Of a DNA stretch of 64,000 bases, positions 11,341-22,562 are shown one piece after another (within the stretch, counting starts at the first letter, position 1; each line of letters starts with the position of its first letter). The stretch comes from Amorphophallus konjac. Lineage: Eukaryota; Streptophyta; Magnoliopsida; Alismatales; Araceae. The notes beneath the pieces are model-generated. The model saw nothing but the letters and a program-made list of their open reading frames with translations, ran no database searches and had not been told where the DNA came from. Both the position numbers and the translations under genes were made by a program. The stretch covers positions 140,810,064 through 140,874,063 of the forward strand of contig CM040126.1 in the NCBI GenBank assembly GCA_022559845.1, in the 5' to 3' direction.

Positions 11341-11638
11341 GCCACACTCGGGTTGAGTGTGGGGTGGATGTAGGTCTGGAGGACCGAACCACCTAAAAAC
11401 CCCTTGTGCATTGTGGTTTGTTTTGTCTATTTGTGCTTCCGCTAGATGATTGCATAGGGGCACTCTAAGTATTTGGTTTCTGGTTGAGCAGAAGAGTTGA
11501 TCAGTTTTATTAGATTATTTTAATCTGTTCTGAGTGAGCGAAATCTTATTTGAGCGAAATTTTAATTTGGCGAAAGGTCTTTAAAGGGCATATATTCATT
11601 CACCCCCCCTCTGAATACATAGCACCGAACGCAACACT

Positions 11639-11650
11639 TGGTATCAGAGC
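11639..11650 (+). other. Primer-binding site, initiator tRNA-Met type
   Basis: TGGTATCAGAGC two bases after the 5-prime LTR. It is complementary to the 3-prime end of plant initiator tRNA-Met, as in most Ty1/copia elements, and fixes the element's orientation and LTR edge. Confidence 0.9.
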
Positions 11651-11908
11651 GGATCTCTGATCTATCAGATCTAACAATCTGCAGAGGATCCTGCTAGTTT
11701 TGGTGCACATCAGAGTGGGCTTCTTGTGCTCGTTGATTTGTTTCACTATCTTACTGCTTTACTTTGATCATCTGGTTTAGTGCATTTCTGTTTGGTGCAT
11801 TTCATAGTGTGCTTTTTGTGTTAGTTATTTTGTTTCTCCGACTTAGTGCCTTGCCTTGCTCATTTGGTCTAGGTCCTTCAGTTTTTCTGTGCTTTCAGAT
11901 TGTTTGCA

Positions 11909-13498
11909 ATGGAACCGATCGCGCAGAAGGATAGCTCCATCAAAGCAAACAGATCCAGCCACAGTGAATCATTAAGCGAGAAAAGCAGCCTCTCGCGGTC
12001 TGAAATTGATGGAGACATTGAAAGGGTGACCTGTGAATTCAGGAAATTTCTGAGAGAAAGAGAAGGAAAGCATGGTGAAGGCAGAAAGCAAATAAGGTAT
12101 AATTCTAATCCTGCTAAGAATATTGACACTAACGTTTGCTACAAATGCAGGAAGGTTGGCCACACAAAGGCGGACTGTCCAGAATTCTCGAAACTCAAAG
12201 GGAACACCTCGGACAGTGCTGAAGAAGGAGAAAAGTCAATATGCTTAATGGCCAATCGGGGAAGTGATGATGAGGAAACCTCATCTCAGGTAAGCTCCGA
12301 ATCAGATGGATACACCTTTGATGAATTGATAGTAATGTATGAAGATTTGTTCAAAGTATCCAAGAAATTAAAATCTGAAAATAGGAGATTGAAAAAGAAA
12401 TGTGATCAGATAGCTTCGAAAGTTCCTTTTAAAAATTGTCCAGATCTGAAACAATCTTTTGATGCATGTATGTTAGATGTTCAGAATTTTCAGGAACAAA
12501 ATGGTTCTCTAAAACTTGAAAATCAAACATGTCTGGACAAGATATCAGAACTTGAGAATCAGCTGAATGAGAAGAAAAATGAACATATAAAAGACATGCA
12601 AGAACTGACTCAAGTTAATTCTGAATTGGATAAACTAAAACTTGAGAATGAAGGATTTCAAAAGAAAAGTGAAAATCTCATGGGTAGAATAAATGAAATC
12701 AATGGGAAGGCTTCACATTCTTCTTCTGCTGAATTAAACTGTGATATGTGCTCAGCTCTAAGAGAACGAAATGAGGATCTTTATAGTGAGAATGAATGGC
12801 TGAACAAACAAATAGTCTCACTTAAAGAGGATCACAAAAACTTGGTTGCTGAGAAAATTAATGTGGAAGAAAGAGAAGAGGAACTAATTGAAATATTGGA
12901 GCAAATGTCTGGAAGAGAGAGATGTGCTAATAATGAAATTCAGGATAAAAATCTTGAGGAAGAAAACACTGAATTAAAAGTTGAAGTTAAAAAATTGAAA
13001 TGGTTAAATACTCGCTTATCTGAAAGACTTCTCACCATAGAAAAAGGAAAAGGTGTCCATGATGAAGAATCACAAACTTTGATCAATCTGGAACAAGAAG
13101 TTGAGAAGTATAAAATTACAAATAAAGTCTTAAGTGAATGTGTAAATTGCAGTGAACAGGAGATAGCCAGTTATGAGCTTCACATTGCTAGCTTGGAAGA
13201 TAAAATTCATAATCTAGAAACTTTAGCAATTGAGTCTGCTAAGAGTGAAGGAAAAATGAAAGATGTTATGAAAAGTGAGAATAATAACTCTAAAAGGGGG
13301 ATAAGTTGTAATTCTGATGTCAAGAAAATCACTAGAAACCAGCTATACAACACCTTTGTGCAAGGTTCAGATGTAGCTAGTACTTCAACGCAATCCCCAA
13401 AACAAAATGAAAATCCGAAATCATCTTCATCTGTATTTCAGTTCAAAGCCCAGAAAAATGAAAAGCAAACAAAAATTGTGAAAGAGGCAATAAATTGA
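11909..13498 (+). CDS. Gag-like protein with CCHC knuckle and long coiled coil (ORF1)
   Basis: About 529 codons from the ATG at 11909 (MEPIAQKDSS). A CCHC zinc knuckle, CYKCRKVGHTKADC, lies near residue 78. Then come an acidic serine-rich stretch, CLMAN (a block also present in the neighbouring SIRE Gag), and about 330 residues of charged heptad-like coiled coil rich in E, K, N and L. It resembles only the C-terminal half of SIRE Gag. The N-terminal UBN2/gag-polypeptide domain (FFDGSNYPYW in SIRE) is absent. The likely role is nucleocapsid or RNA packaging for a pol-less element. The frame ends in TGA at 13496-13498 but overlaps the knuckle-rich ORF2 in the -1 frame, so the two were probably one protein. 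It could be translated as is; no host homologue is recognised. Confidence 0.85.
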   Translation: MEPIAQKDSSIKANRSSHSESLSEKSSLSRSEIDGDIERVTCEFRKFLREREGKHGEGRKQIRYNSNPAKNIDTNVCYKCRKVGHTKADCPEFSKLKGNTSDSAEEGEKSICLMANRGSDDEETSSQVSSESDGYTFDELIVMYEDLFKVSKKLKSENRRLKKKCDQIASKVPFKNCPDLKQSFDACMLDVQNFQEQNGSLKLENQTCLDKISELENQLNEKKNEHIKDMQELTQVNSELDKLKLENEGFQKKSENLMGRINEINGKASHSSSAELNCDMCSALRERNEDLYSENEWLNKQIVSLKEDHKNLVAEKINVEEREEELIEILEQMSGRERCANNEIQDKNLEEENTELKVEVKKLKWLNTRLSERLLTIEKGKGVHDEESQTLINLEQEVEKYKITNKVLSECVNCSEQEIASYELHIASLEDKIHNLETLAIESAKSEGKMKDVMKSENNNSKRGISCNSDVKKITRNQLYNTFVQGSDVASTSTQSPKQNENPKSSSSVFQFKAQKNEKQTKIVKEAIN

Positions 13499-14427
13499 AA
13501 AAGAATGGTCAATTGAATAAAGTCAAAATTGTCCCTGCATGTGATGTGAATTCTGCTAGCAGTGTGGAGTCTGATAGACTGACACATGTCACTCACTATT
13601 CATCCACTCACTCACATGCATCAGAGAAGAAATTATCATGCTATTATTGTGGCAAGAAAGGGCATATCATAGATGATTGCAGAATACTGAAAGAAGATGA
13701 GCATGCTAGTAAAACATTGCATTCTAGGAATTCATCCGACAGAAACCATGCCATTAAGAAATCTGTTGCATATTGTTACTACTGTGGTAGGCGTGGTCAT
13801 CTAATAAATGCATGCTTTAAAATGAAAGAAGACAATAATGTGAACTCTAGATTTTTCACACATGCTCATGGCCCATATAGATATGAATCTACTTCAGGCC
13901 AGCATATTATTTGTTTCACTTGCAAAAAGCCTGGGCATAAGGCAAATGAATGCTGGTCAGGATATCATTGGGGGAACAACAACTCTAGAAGTAAGCACCT
14001 GAGGTGCTATGAGTGTGGGAAGCATGGCCATACAGTCAAGAACTGTTGGCATGCTCAGGTAAGTCATGTTAATGACAAAGCCTTTAAATTCTCTGCAAAA
14101 CGACCTGTGAATTTTTTATGCTTTAACTATGGTAAAACAGGTCACAAATCTGCTGAATGTTGGGTGAAGAAGAATAAGAAACAGAATGTCCATGTAAATA
14201 ACAGAACAACTCATGCTCAATCTCATAGGTCTCATGCCTCTTTTGATAAGCATCATAGGACCAGACAATCTGTTGTTTCATGTCATTATTATGGAAATTT
14301 TGGACATTCCATGGACAATTGTTTTCTGATGGAATATGATGATAATTCTGCTAAGAAACTGTTCAGAACACCTGTTAGGGCTCATATAGGACCCAAGACT
14401 TCTTGGGTTCCTGCAGGATCAAAATAA
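13495..14427 (+). CDS. Zinc-knuckle array protein (ORF2, six CCHC-type repeats)
   Basis: 310 codons in the -1 frame to ORF1. The frame is open from 13462, so it overlaps ORF1 by up to 37 bases, and it has no early ATG. It has six knuckle repeats separated by 20-35 residues: CYYCGKKGHIIDDC, CYYCGRRGHLINAC, CFTCKKPGHKANEC and CYECGKHGHTVKNC are canonical; CFNYGKTGHKSAEC and CHYYGNFGHSMDNC have Tyr in place of the second Cys. It ends GPKTSWVPAGSK, matching the GPKLAWVPK end of SIRE Gag, so the array looks like an expansion of Gag's second knuckle. With ORF1 the element encodes seven knuckles, against the two usual in SIRE. No canonical slippery heptamer is seen in the overlap, so a one-base mutation is more likely than programmed frameshifting. 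Confidence 0.8.
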   Translation: MKKNGQLNKVKIVPACDVNSASSVESDRLTHVTHYSSTHSHASEKKLSCYYCGKKGHIIDDCRILKEDEHASKTLHSRNSSDRNHAIKKSVAYCYYCGRRGHLINACFKMKEDNNVNSRFFTHAHGPYRYESTSGQHIICFTCKKPGHKANECWSGYHWGNNNSRSKHLRCYECGKHGHTVKNCWHAQVSHVNDKAFKFSAKRPVNFLCFNYGKTGHKSAECWVKKNKKQNVHVNNRTTHAQSHRSHASFDKHHRTRQSVVSCHYYGNFGHSMDNCFLMEYDDNSAKKLFRTPVRAHIGPKTSWVPAGSK

Positions 14428-16644
14428 TCCAGTTGTTGCAGGTGTGTCTTGGGTTAAATAATAAACAGGGGTTAACAGACCAAGGCACTCAAATGGAAAC
14501 CCCAGGATCCTACCTTTCAGGTCAGTTCTGAACTTTGTTTAAATCTCATAATCTGAAAATACGGATTTGTCTTGTTTAAAATTCCATTATCTGAAATTGT
14601 TGGTTTGCTTGTTTGATGTATGATATTCTCTTGTCTAGCTGATCAGTCTGCATTCCAGACTCAGCTATTGAATTCAATTCTGCATATCTGATGCTCTTCT
14701 CTTGCTATATGTTGAACTGAATTTGAATGCTTCTTTAGTGTATTCAGTTAATGCACTATATAGACTTTGTGTCAATGCATGTGTTTTGTGTCAATGCATT
14801 GCACATTTGTTGTTAAATGCATAACTTGCACTGATTTTAAATGGGTCATTTAGTACATACAGTCAATTCATGTGTCTTATGTCTGCATACATCATTTGCA
14901 TGACTGTCATTGATGCTGTTCAATGCATGTAGGACTGCTCTATGTTGCATTGTCCTTGTTAACCCTGGTATATCAAATGGTAAGTTACTAAAAGGCAGGG
15001 AAATCTGTCCGGAGGTTCCTACCATGTGTGAGATGGTCTTTGAGACCAGGTCCTCCGCCTAGTACCATGGGTCCTGTCTTCATGTAGAACAGTGCACTGC
15101 ATCATATTTTTGAAAAATCTGAAAAAGGATAAAAATGTTCATGACTTGGATGCATAAACCTGAATTGATTGCATACTTGCCTCATGTATCCTTGGTGCAT
15201 AGTCTGCATGTAGAACAGTATGTTGCATAGCATATCTTTTGCATCATGATGTCAGGGGGAGCTGAGAGTTTTTCTAGTCAATTCATTGAATTCTTGCTAC
15301 TTCTCATTGTCCCCATTTAGTTCTTTTATATCCTTTGACATCAAATGCTCCTGGAACTCAATGCCTATTGCTATCATTTCCCTAACCTTCACTGAACAAC
15401 AGTTCTGTTTCTGGTTTAGTACATTGAGTTGTGATTATTTCAATTGTTCTTTTATAAGAATCACTCTTACAAATTGAAAAGAACTAAAGGTTTAACCTTT
15501 ATAAATTAGAGAGTTAAGTGTCTGCACTTCAGAATTTGAGATAAAAGAAAACTTTTATAGCTCTTAATCTTTGTCTCATGGCTAAAATAGAAAAAGTTTT
15601 TTGTAATGCCTAAATGTGTTGAACTGGAAATGTCTAGAACATGTGAATAAGAGTATGTAATGATTTTTTAAACAATCATTCTAAAAGAATTAAGGGCAGC
15701 AGTAATTAAGATCATAAATGTAAAAGAGCTGAACATAGTGACAGAGCAATGGCTGATTGCACTGAGAAACTGTGAACTCCTCCAAAGAAGCAGGATAATT
15801 CACATGTCATGAGGTGCTTCAGAATATCTCTGTTCATAGGGTCAAATCTATAGGGGGAGTCCTCACCAAGTAACTGAGGGTACTGGCCTCTAATCAAGGT
15901 ATACCCTTAATGTCAAAAGTGAAGACTATTCCTTGTAGGTCTTGATCTGAAATAGGTCTTGTAGTTTATGCCTAGTAACTAGGGGTACCTGCCTCTGATC
16001 AAGGTGTACACCTAATGTCAACAGCATAAATGCCACAGGTCTATTCACTTAGTTCAGTTTCTGAAAATTTAAAAGTGAAATACAAACTGCTGTAACCCTT
16101 TGAAATCAAAAGTCAATGAGTGAAAATTATTTTTCTCAATACATATTCAAGTTGTCTTTCTTGAAATTCCATGTTTAATCACAAAAGGGTTTTATTTCAG
16201 ACTTATCTATTAATACCATGTGCCCTAGATTCATTGCTATAAACGGAGCCTATAAACTCTTTTTCAGGGGTTAGGTGTTTTACTCTAGATTTATCACTGT
16301 TAAACCTGAATTTTTGTCAAAATTGTATGTTGCTGATTCTTATACTTTAACTGCTGTTTATAATCAGGATTATTTTCTGAACCAATGATTCAGCTATTGT
16401 CTATTGACCCTCCTAACTTCTCTACCCTTACCTATCTGTTCATTTTCCTTCTCAAAGGGGGAGCTTTTATTTATGGGGAGAAATAATTCAGGGGAGTCTT
16501 ACATTCAGGGGGAGACTGTTCTAGAGGAATTTGCATGCATAATGTACTTTGCACTCTTGTTTATACTGTTTTTCTCTTTTTGATTATGTCAAAGGGGGAG
16601 AAAATTTTGTATGTGACTCACTGTCACAGTGTGTTACCATCATC
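14428..16644 (+). mobile_element. Non-coding 3-prime region of the Gag-only element
   Basis: About 2.2 kb without a supported gene where pol would lie. It contains several polypurine-like GGGGGAG tracts (near 15254, 15850, 16455, 16505 and 16592) and a pair of related segments around 15880-15910 and 15975-16010 (GGTACTGGCCTCTAATCAAGG type). No pol remnant was recognised. Confidence 0.7.
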
Positions 16645-16658
16645 AAAAAGGGGGAGAA
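16645..16658 (+). other. Polypurine tract of the Gag-only element
   Basis: AAAAAGGGGGAGAA directly before the 3-prime LTR. A second copy of the context, TTATGTCAAAGGGGGAGAA, lies about 55 bp upstream. The tract is the plus-strand primer for reverse transcription. Confidence 0.85.
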
Positions 16659-19649
16659 TGTTGTGCCCCTTAGGCACAAGCATGTGCTATGTTGATTTGA
16701 TGATAGCAATGCTGTTTTGTTTTGATGATTGCAACACAGTGAGTGCTTTATGAGAATGTGTTTTGATGATAGCAACATAACTTGTTTTGTGGAGAATGCA
16801 TGTGTATGACTAATATAGTGCTTGATTTCTGCTATGTGCGTTGCTTTTCTATCTGCATTTAGTTTGATGACTAGCAAGTCTATACAATGCAGGGTAAAGC
16901 ATTTCATTAGTCTATACACTCTTCATGCATGTGCATAGTCTATACATTGTGCATTTCGTTGACAAGTTTGCACATTCATGAAGTCTGCACACTGGCCTGT
17001 TCATGCATCACAAGTGTGTACAATGCATCTCTATTCATGAAGTCTGTACAGCCATCCACTTGAAGCATTTCTCAAAGTCTATACACTGGACTTAAAGTGT
17101 GTACATCGTCCATCTCAGCCACCGTCTCATTCAGCGTCTTAAGCTTGAAAAGTCTACACATTGGTCGGTGGAAAGTCTATACATTCGTTACAGTGCACAC
17201 ACCGTCTCAACTTGCGTCTCATGCATATAGTAAGTCTATACATTGCTACAGTAACGCAAGTCTATACATCGTCCGTCTCATGCATTTTCTTAGGCTAAGT
17301 CTGTACAGCCTACCGTCTCATTCATCGTCTCACTTGACGTTCAAGTCTGTACATTGGCACTGTAGCATGCATTCAAGAAGTCCATACATTCACTGAAGCT
17401 TGCTTAGCTGAAGTGTGTACATTACATTGCATAACTTGAAGTCTGTACATCGCATGTGTGCTTCATGCTAAGTCTATACAGCTAAGTCTGTCAGTCTTGT
17501 GACTCATGCATTCATTGTTAAAGTCTATACAGACTTCAGTGCATTCTCTGTGTCTCACATGTCAAAGTCTGTACAAGTGAGCTTTTCATTGGTAAAGTCT
17601 GTACACTCACCAGTTGAACTTCAAAGTCTGCACATTCTATTGTTCATGAAGTCTGTACACTGGACTGTGTCCTTGTGCATCACATTAAGTCTATACATTG
17701 GTTCAAACTCTTCAAAGTCTGTACATTGGGCCTTCAAGCTTTTGAAGTCCATACACTGTCTCGCTCACATCTTCAAGGTGATTGAGCATCGTGAAGTCTG
17801 ATTGAGCATCGTGAAGTCTGATTGAGCATCGTGAAGTCTATTCAGTGGATGAGCATTGTAATGTCTATACATTGGTTAGGCTCGATCATACAGCGTTCAT
17901 TTCATGTCTATACACTGAGGATGCTGAAGGCCTTCAAGTGTATACTCTCTCATGTTGTTCATACTTGCTGTATTGATATCTATAAGTCTATACATTGCTG
18001 AATGCTCTTCAAGTGTGTACAATGCTTGGTTAAGTCTATACGCTGCTTCATATGCAGTGAAGTCTGCACATTGTTGAATGCTCTTCAAAGTCTGCATAGT
18101 GAAGTCCATACACTGCACTCGAGTTCACAGTGTCTTCATGAAGTCTATACATTGCTTAATGCTCCGATTGGCCAGCGTCTCTCTTGATCAAGTCTATACA
18201 CTCATTCACTGTTCATGCATTCACAGTGAAGTCTGTACATCCCTTTGGCTATGCATCACTATCCACCAAGTCTATACATTGGTAGAGTCTGTACATCAGA
18301 CGTGCATGCTCGCATGTCCCCCCGGATGCTCTCCTGGGACCGAGTATGCCCTCCAGTGACTGCTAATGCTTCCCTAACTTTAAGGATGCTCCTCTGGAGC
18401 AGCGATTGCTTCCCAAGAGACAGCATGTGCTCCACATGCTCCCCTGACGTTGGTGATGCTCTGCAGAGGCCATAGATGCTCCCCTGAGACTTCATATGCT
18501 CCCATGCGAGAACGCACTAGTCTCTGGGTATTTAAAAGAATTGTATTACATGCATTCCCTTTCACTAAGTCTGTACAATGCATGCGCTTTCACATGTCTA
18601 TACACTACATTTTACAGCATGAGTTATAAAGTCTATACACTATCTTCAGTTGATTTTGTTAATCGACTGAACTCCTCATTTGTCTTGCATGTGTCTGGCA
18701 CGTGATCCAAGGAGCTGAGATGCTGACACGTGGCAGAGTCGATTGGGCAGGAAATGTGGAGGTCACTGCTGCTGCTGCTGCTGCTATATATATGAGCTTT
18801 CTTCCACAGAAGAAGACTGATCGAAGTTGGCGAAGTCTACACATCCAGTCTGAAGCAGCAGCCACCGAGATCGAAGTGGAGAAAGAAAAAGCAGAAGTGC
18901 AGAGACTTCGATCCAGCAGAAGAGCAGAAGAAGAGTGAAGAGAGCAAGAGATCTGCATTCACTGGACCGTGGATCAAATCCAGGCCAGCCAGCTCTTAAG
19001 AGCCACATTCGTGCTTTCATTATTTATAGCTTTTAGTTGATGTTGCTACTTGTTTTCGTTTTCCTTTTATACCTTTATTCAAGCTGTTTGTCAGCGGAGC
19101 AAGCTGTGTTGCTCAGCGTTTGCAGTGGAGGATTCCACTGGACGGCCAAGCTGTATTGCCCAGCAGTTTGCAGAGGTGCTGCCTCTGGACGGGTAAGCTG
19201 TAATCCCCAGCGGTTTGCAGTGGTGGATTCCACTGGTCAGCAAGCTGTGTTGCTCAGCGGGCGAGGAGGATTCCTCGGACGGCAAGCTGTGTTGCCCAGC
19301 GGATTGTAGGCAAGCTGTGATGCCCAGCGGTTCAAGCTGTGAGTCAGCAGTAAGCCACACTCGGGTTGAGTGTGGGGTGGATGTAGGTCTGGAGGACCGA
19401 ACCACCTAAAAACCCCTTGTGCATTGTGGTTTGTTTTGTCTATTTGTGCTTCCGCTAGATGATTGTATAGGGGCGCTCTAAGTATTTTATTTCTGGTTGA
19501 GCAGAAGAGTTGATCAGTTTTCTTAGATTGTTTTAATCTATTCTGAGTGAGCGAAATCTTGTTTGAGCGAAATTTTAATTGGGCGAAAGGTCTTTAAAGG
19601 GCATATATTCATTCACCCCCCCTCTGAATACATAGCACCGAACCCAACA
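16659..19649 (+). mobile_element. 3-prime LTR of the Gag-only element
   Basis: 2991 bp, collinear with 8646-11636 (constant offset 8013 at the ends, shifting slightly inside because of small indels such as a shorter CTG run and a tripled GATTGAGCATCGTGAAGTCT near 17780-17840). It ends CCGAACCCAACA followed by GAGTT. It carries the same AAGTCTRTACA array (about 16876-18625) and a TATA box near 18786. Confidence 0.95.
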
Positions 19650-19654
19650 GAGTT
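19650..19654. repeat. Target-site duplication GAGTT (right copy)
   Basis: Follows the terminal CAACA of the 3-prime LTR, and TTCTTCAACAATGG then resumes the pol of copy B. Confidence 0.95.
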
Positions 19655-20627
19655 TTCTTCAACAATGGTCTTACCATGGCTCGATTTATGATGTAGCAGG
19701 CCGTGTTCACTGCTTCAGCCCAAAAATACCTCGGTATTTTATTCTCTTTCAGCATGGTTCTTGCCATCTCAACTAGCGTTCTGTTCTTCCTTTCCACAAC
19801 TCCATTTTGTTCTAGAGTTCTTGGTGCGGAGAAGTCATGCATATAGCCTTGAGCCCTGCAAAAATTGCTGAACTCATGGTTATCAAATTCTCGGCCGTGA
19901 TCACTCCGCACAGTTTTGATGCAATACCCTTTATCATTTTGAACAAATCTGCAAAATGCTTCAAATTCTGTCAGAGCATCATTTTTATGAGAAAGAAGTA
20001 CACCCAACAGAATCTTGAATAATCATCCACAATCACAAACCCATATAGTTTACCACCCAAGCTGTGAGTTCTACTTGGTCCGAAGAGATCAATGTGGATG
20101 AGTTCAAGAGGCCTTGATGTGGTCACATCTTGTTTGGACTTGAATGGTGTCCTTGTTTGTTTGCCCATGCTGCAAGCTCCACAAACTCCATCATCGACGG
20201 CCTTCAACTTGGGCTATCCAATTACCAAATCATTTCTTTATAATTTCAGCAATACATTGAAACTAGCATGCCCAAGCCAGCGATGCCAGAGCCAAGCATC
20301 ATCATTGTTCCTTACAATTAAACATAAATTCTCATGAGAGGAATCATTCAAGTCTATCATATAAACATTGTTATACCTGAAACCAATGAACTTTATCTCA
20401 TGAGTATTCTTATTCAAAATAGTGCAGTGGTTAGAATCAAACATCACATTGCATCCCTTATCACAAAGTTGGCTTATGCTTAAGAGATTATGTTGCAAAC
20501 CTTTCACAAGCAATACATTTTCAATGGTATGATTTTGATTCTTACCTATCTTACCTTCTCCGATGGTTTTACCTTTGTCCTTACCACCGAATGCTACCGT
20601 CCCACCATCCTTTTCATGCAGGTCCAC
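19650..20627 (-). pseudogene. SIRE copy B pol, N-terminal part (GAG-pre-integrase, integrase)
   Basis: Reads towards the insertion at 19649. It holds the protease-to-GAG-pre-integrase region (FGGKDKGKTIGEGKIG, LWHRWLGHASF) and the integrase core (HIDLFGP, VRSDHGREFDN, EQNGVVERKNR), so the D, D and E of the DDE triad are present. A stop after NVLLKL (about 20238), a frame change near 19990-20007 (YFFLIKMML against GVLLSHKND) and a TAG near 20628 break it. The stops at NVLLKL* and before FVDLHEKDGG are shared with copy A. The rest of the gene is at 6603-8645. Confidence 0.9.
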
Positions 20628-20727
20628 AAACTATACCTTGTTTCCCGTCATATGCCGAGAGCAGCCACTGTCCAAATACCATTTATTCCTTTGAGCTCTC
20701 GAGTAGACTGCAATTCAACCAAAGTTC

Positions 20728-22496
20728 TTATGGAGATTTTGGTACCCAAGCTAGCTTGGGTCCATGATGGTTAGAGGCATGATGCATATATGATCTATTT
20801 CTGAATCCAACAGAATTTTCTTCATCATATTTCAGAATTCTACAATCATACATATCATGACCCATTTTTCCACAATAGAAACAAGTGATGGCTCTATCTC
20901 TTTTTCTCCTTCTACCAACATTTGAAAAGGAGTTATGCATATGTTTCTTTGATTTGAAGGATGCTGAACTTATAGGTGCCCAATGGGTTGTCTGAGCTTT
21001 TGATTTTTCAAGGATGGCAAGGGCATCCTTTAGCTCTTTTATTTGAGCCATTTGAGATTGGCTTTGTTCTTCAGCCTTTATTTTGGCTTTATTGCAAGCA
21101 ATGCTTTCAAGCTTTTCTTGTTCCATATCATTTTTCAATTCTTCATGTATTTTTAGAAACGTGGATTGTTCTTCTCTCGTGCATGAAATCTCTTCTTCAA
21201 ACAGTTCAACTGTGGATGCTAGAATTTCATTTTCATGCTTCATGTTTTCATTTTCTGATTTTAAAGCATGGCACTCTTCACATGATTTTTTAGCATGCAC
21301 AAAGTGATCAAATTTCTTTTTCAAATTTCTGTTTTCAGATTTGAATCTTTTACATTTTTCATGTAAAGATTCATATGCAATTTGCCATTGTTCACAAGTG
21401 AGAGTTTCTGGTTCAGAATCTACCTTATCTCCTTCGTCATCATTTGCCATGAGACATAGATTCTGGACTAGCTCATCTAGTCCATCTTCATTTCCGGATT
21501 CCTCCTGATCTTCGTCGCTCCATGTGGCCACCATGGCCTTGGGCTTTCTGAACTTGCCTTTCTTCACCTTCTTGATGAGATCGGGGCACTCACCTCGCAT
21601 ATGGCCGGGTTTCTTGCATTCATAGCAAATCACTTCTTTTTTCCTGCTACTTTCTCCTCTGTTTGGTCATTGCCTTCTTGGTCCCTTTCTGAACTGACCA
21701 CCAAGGTTTCTTGTTCTTCTGACGAACCTTCTTACTCTTTGTGTGATCATGGCAACTAATTTCTCATCTTCAGTGTTACCAATTGAATCATTTTCACTGC
21801 CCTCTGAATCGTGTGGATTCACCTTTAGGGCCATTGTGGTGACAGCTTTTTTTTCTTGTGATCCTCCTCACTCCTTTTGATGTTTATCTCGTAAGTCATC
21901 AATGAGCCAATTAACTTGTCCAGAGTTAAAGTGCTTAGATCCTTGGAGTCTTCAATTACAGTGGCCTTTGTGTGCCATTGTGGAGAAAGGGATCTTAGGA
22001 CTTTTCGGACGAGTTCCTTGTTGGAATATTCCTTGCCAAGTCCCTTTAGTCCATTGGTAATTTCTGTTAGCCTTGCAAATATATCAGAAATTGATTCTTC
22101 TGGCTTCATTACGAACAGCTCGTAGTCCCGAACTAAGAGGTTGGCCTTTGTTTCCTTGACCTCCGATGTTCCTTCATATATAAGCCGCAGCTTATTCCAC
22201 ATCTCCTGCGCAGAGGAACACGTAGATATTCGTGAGTATTCGTTAGGATGAACATCACATTGAATTATATTCATAGCCTTAAAATTCGTTGAACACTTCT
22301 CTATATCTTCTTCATCCCACTCATTTTCATTTTCAGATAAAACATGTGGACCCTTACTTATGACACGCCATACATCGTAGTCCTGGGCACGTAGGAAAAC
22401 ATACATTCTGTTTTTCCAATAGGGGTAGTTTGATCCATCAAAGAACGGAGGTCTGTGAATGGAATGCCCTTCGGGCATCATCCCTTTGTTTGCCAT
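20728..22496 (-). pseudogene. SIRE copy B gag (UBN2-type, two zinc knuckles)
   Basis: Begins at the ATG at 22496 (MANKGMMPEGHSI), 54 bp past the PBS; the frame upstream of it only translates the primer site. It has the UBN2 gag domain (PPFFDGSNYPYWKNRM), knuckle 1 CYECKKPGHMRGEC, an acidic block with CLMAN, a coiled coil, and knuckle 2 CFYCGKMGHDMYDC, ending GPKLAWVPKSP with TAA. A one-base loss in an A-run near 21850 and a TGA near 21664 break it into pieces. Both knuckles keep all four metal ligands, unlike copy A. Pol follows in the -1 frame. Confidence 0.9.
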
Positions 22497-22549
22497 ATGA
22501 ACGGGATCAAACTCTGCGACCGTGTGGTCGAGACAAAACAGAGACCAGC

Positions 22550-22562
22550 GCTCTGATACCAA
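22550..22562 (-). other. Primer-binding site of SIRE copy B (initiator tRNA-Met)
   Basis: TTGGTATCAGAGC on the minus strand, one base past the LTR end ...CTCAACA. It marks LTR 22564-24226 as the functional 5-prime LTR of copy B as well as the 3-prime LTR of copy A. Confidence 0.9.

Larger units (their letters stand above)
8646..11636 (+). mobile_element. 5-prime LTR of the Gag-only element
   Basis: 2991 bp from TGTTGTGCCCCTTAGG to CCGAACGCAACA, the same length as the 3-prime LTR at 16659-19649. Three repeat zones are visible: the AAGTCTRTACA array (8863-10608), GATGCTCCCCTG-like units (10268-10470), and AAGCTGTGTTGCCCAGCGG units (11069-11340). A TATA box at 10752 divides U3 from R/U5. No coding potential is supported; the serine-, histidine- and tyrosine-rich short frames are translations of the repeats. 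Confidence 0.95.
8646..19649 (+). mobile_element. Non-autonomous Gag-only copia LTR retrotransposon (11,004 bp)
   Basis: Complete insertion in SIRE copy B pol. It has two 2991-bp LTRs (TGTTGTGCCCC...CAACA), perfect GAGTT duplications, an initiator-Met PBS at 11639 and a polypurine tract at 16645. The 5022-bp internal region holds only two overlapping Gag-like frames and 2.2 kb of non-coding DNA. There is no protease, integrase, RT or RNase H. It fits the TR-GAG class of non-autonomous elements (known class). The residual similarity to SIRE Gag (CCHC, CLMAN, coiled coil, final GPK..WVP) suggests derivation from the SIRE lineage. It must be moved by enzymes from a partner element. LTR divergence is low, on the order of 1-2 percent by eye, so insertion was fairly recent. 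Confidence 0.9.

Noticed and set aside
11062..11463. Minus-strand 133-codon frame in the R/U5 repeats
   Set aside because: Antisense of AAGCTGTGTTGCCCAGCGG repeats; present in both LTRs only as a repeat artefact.
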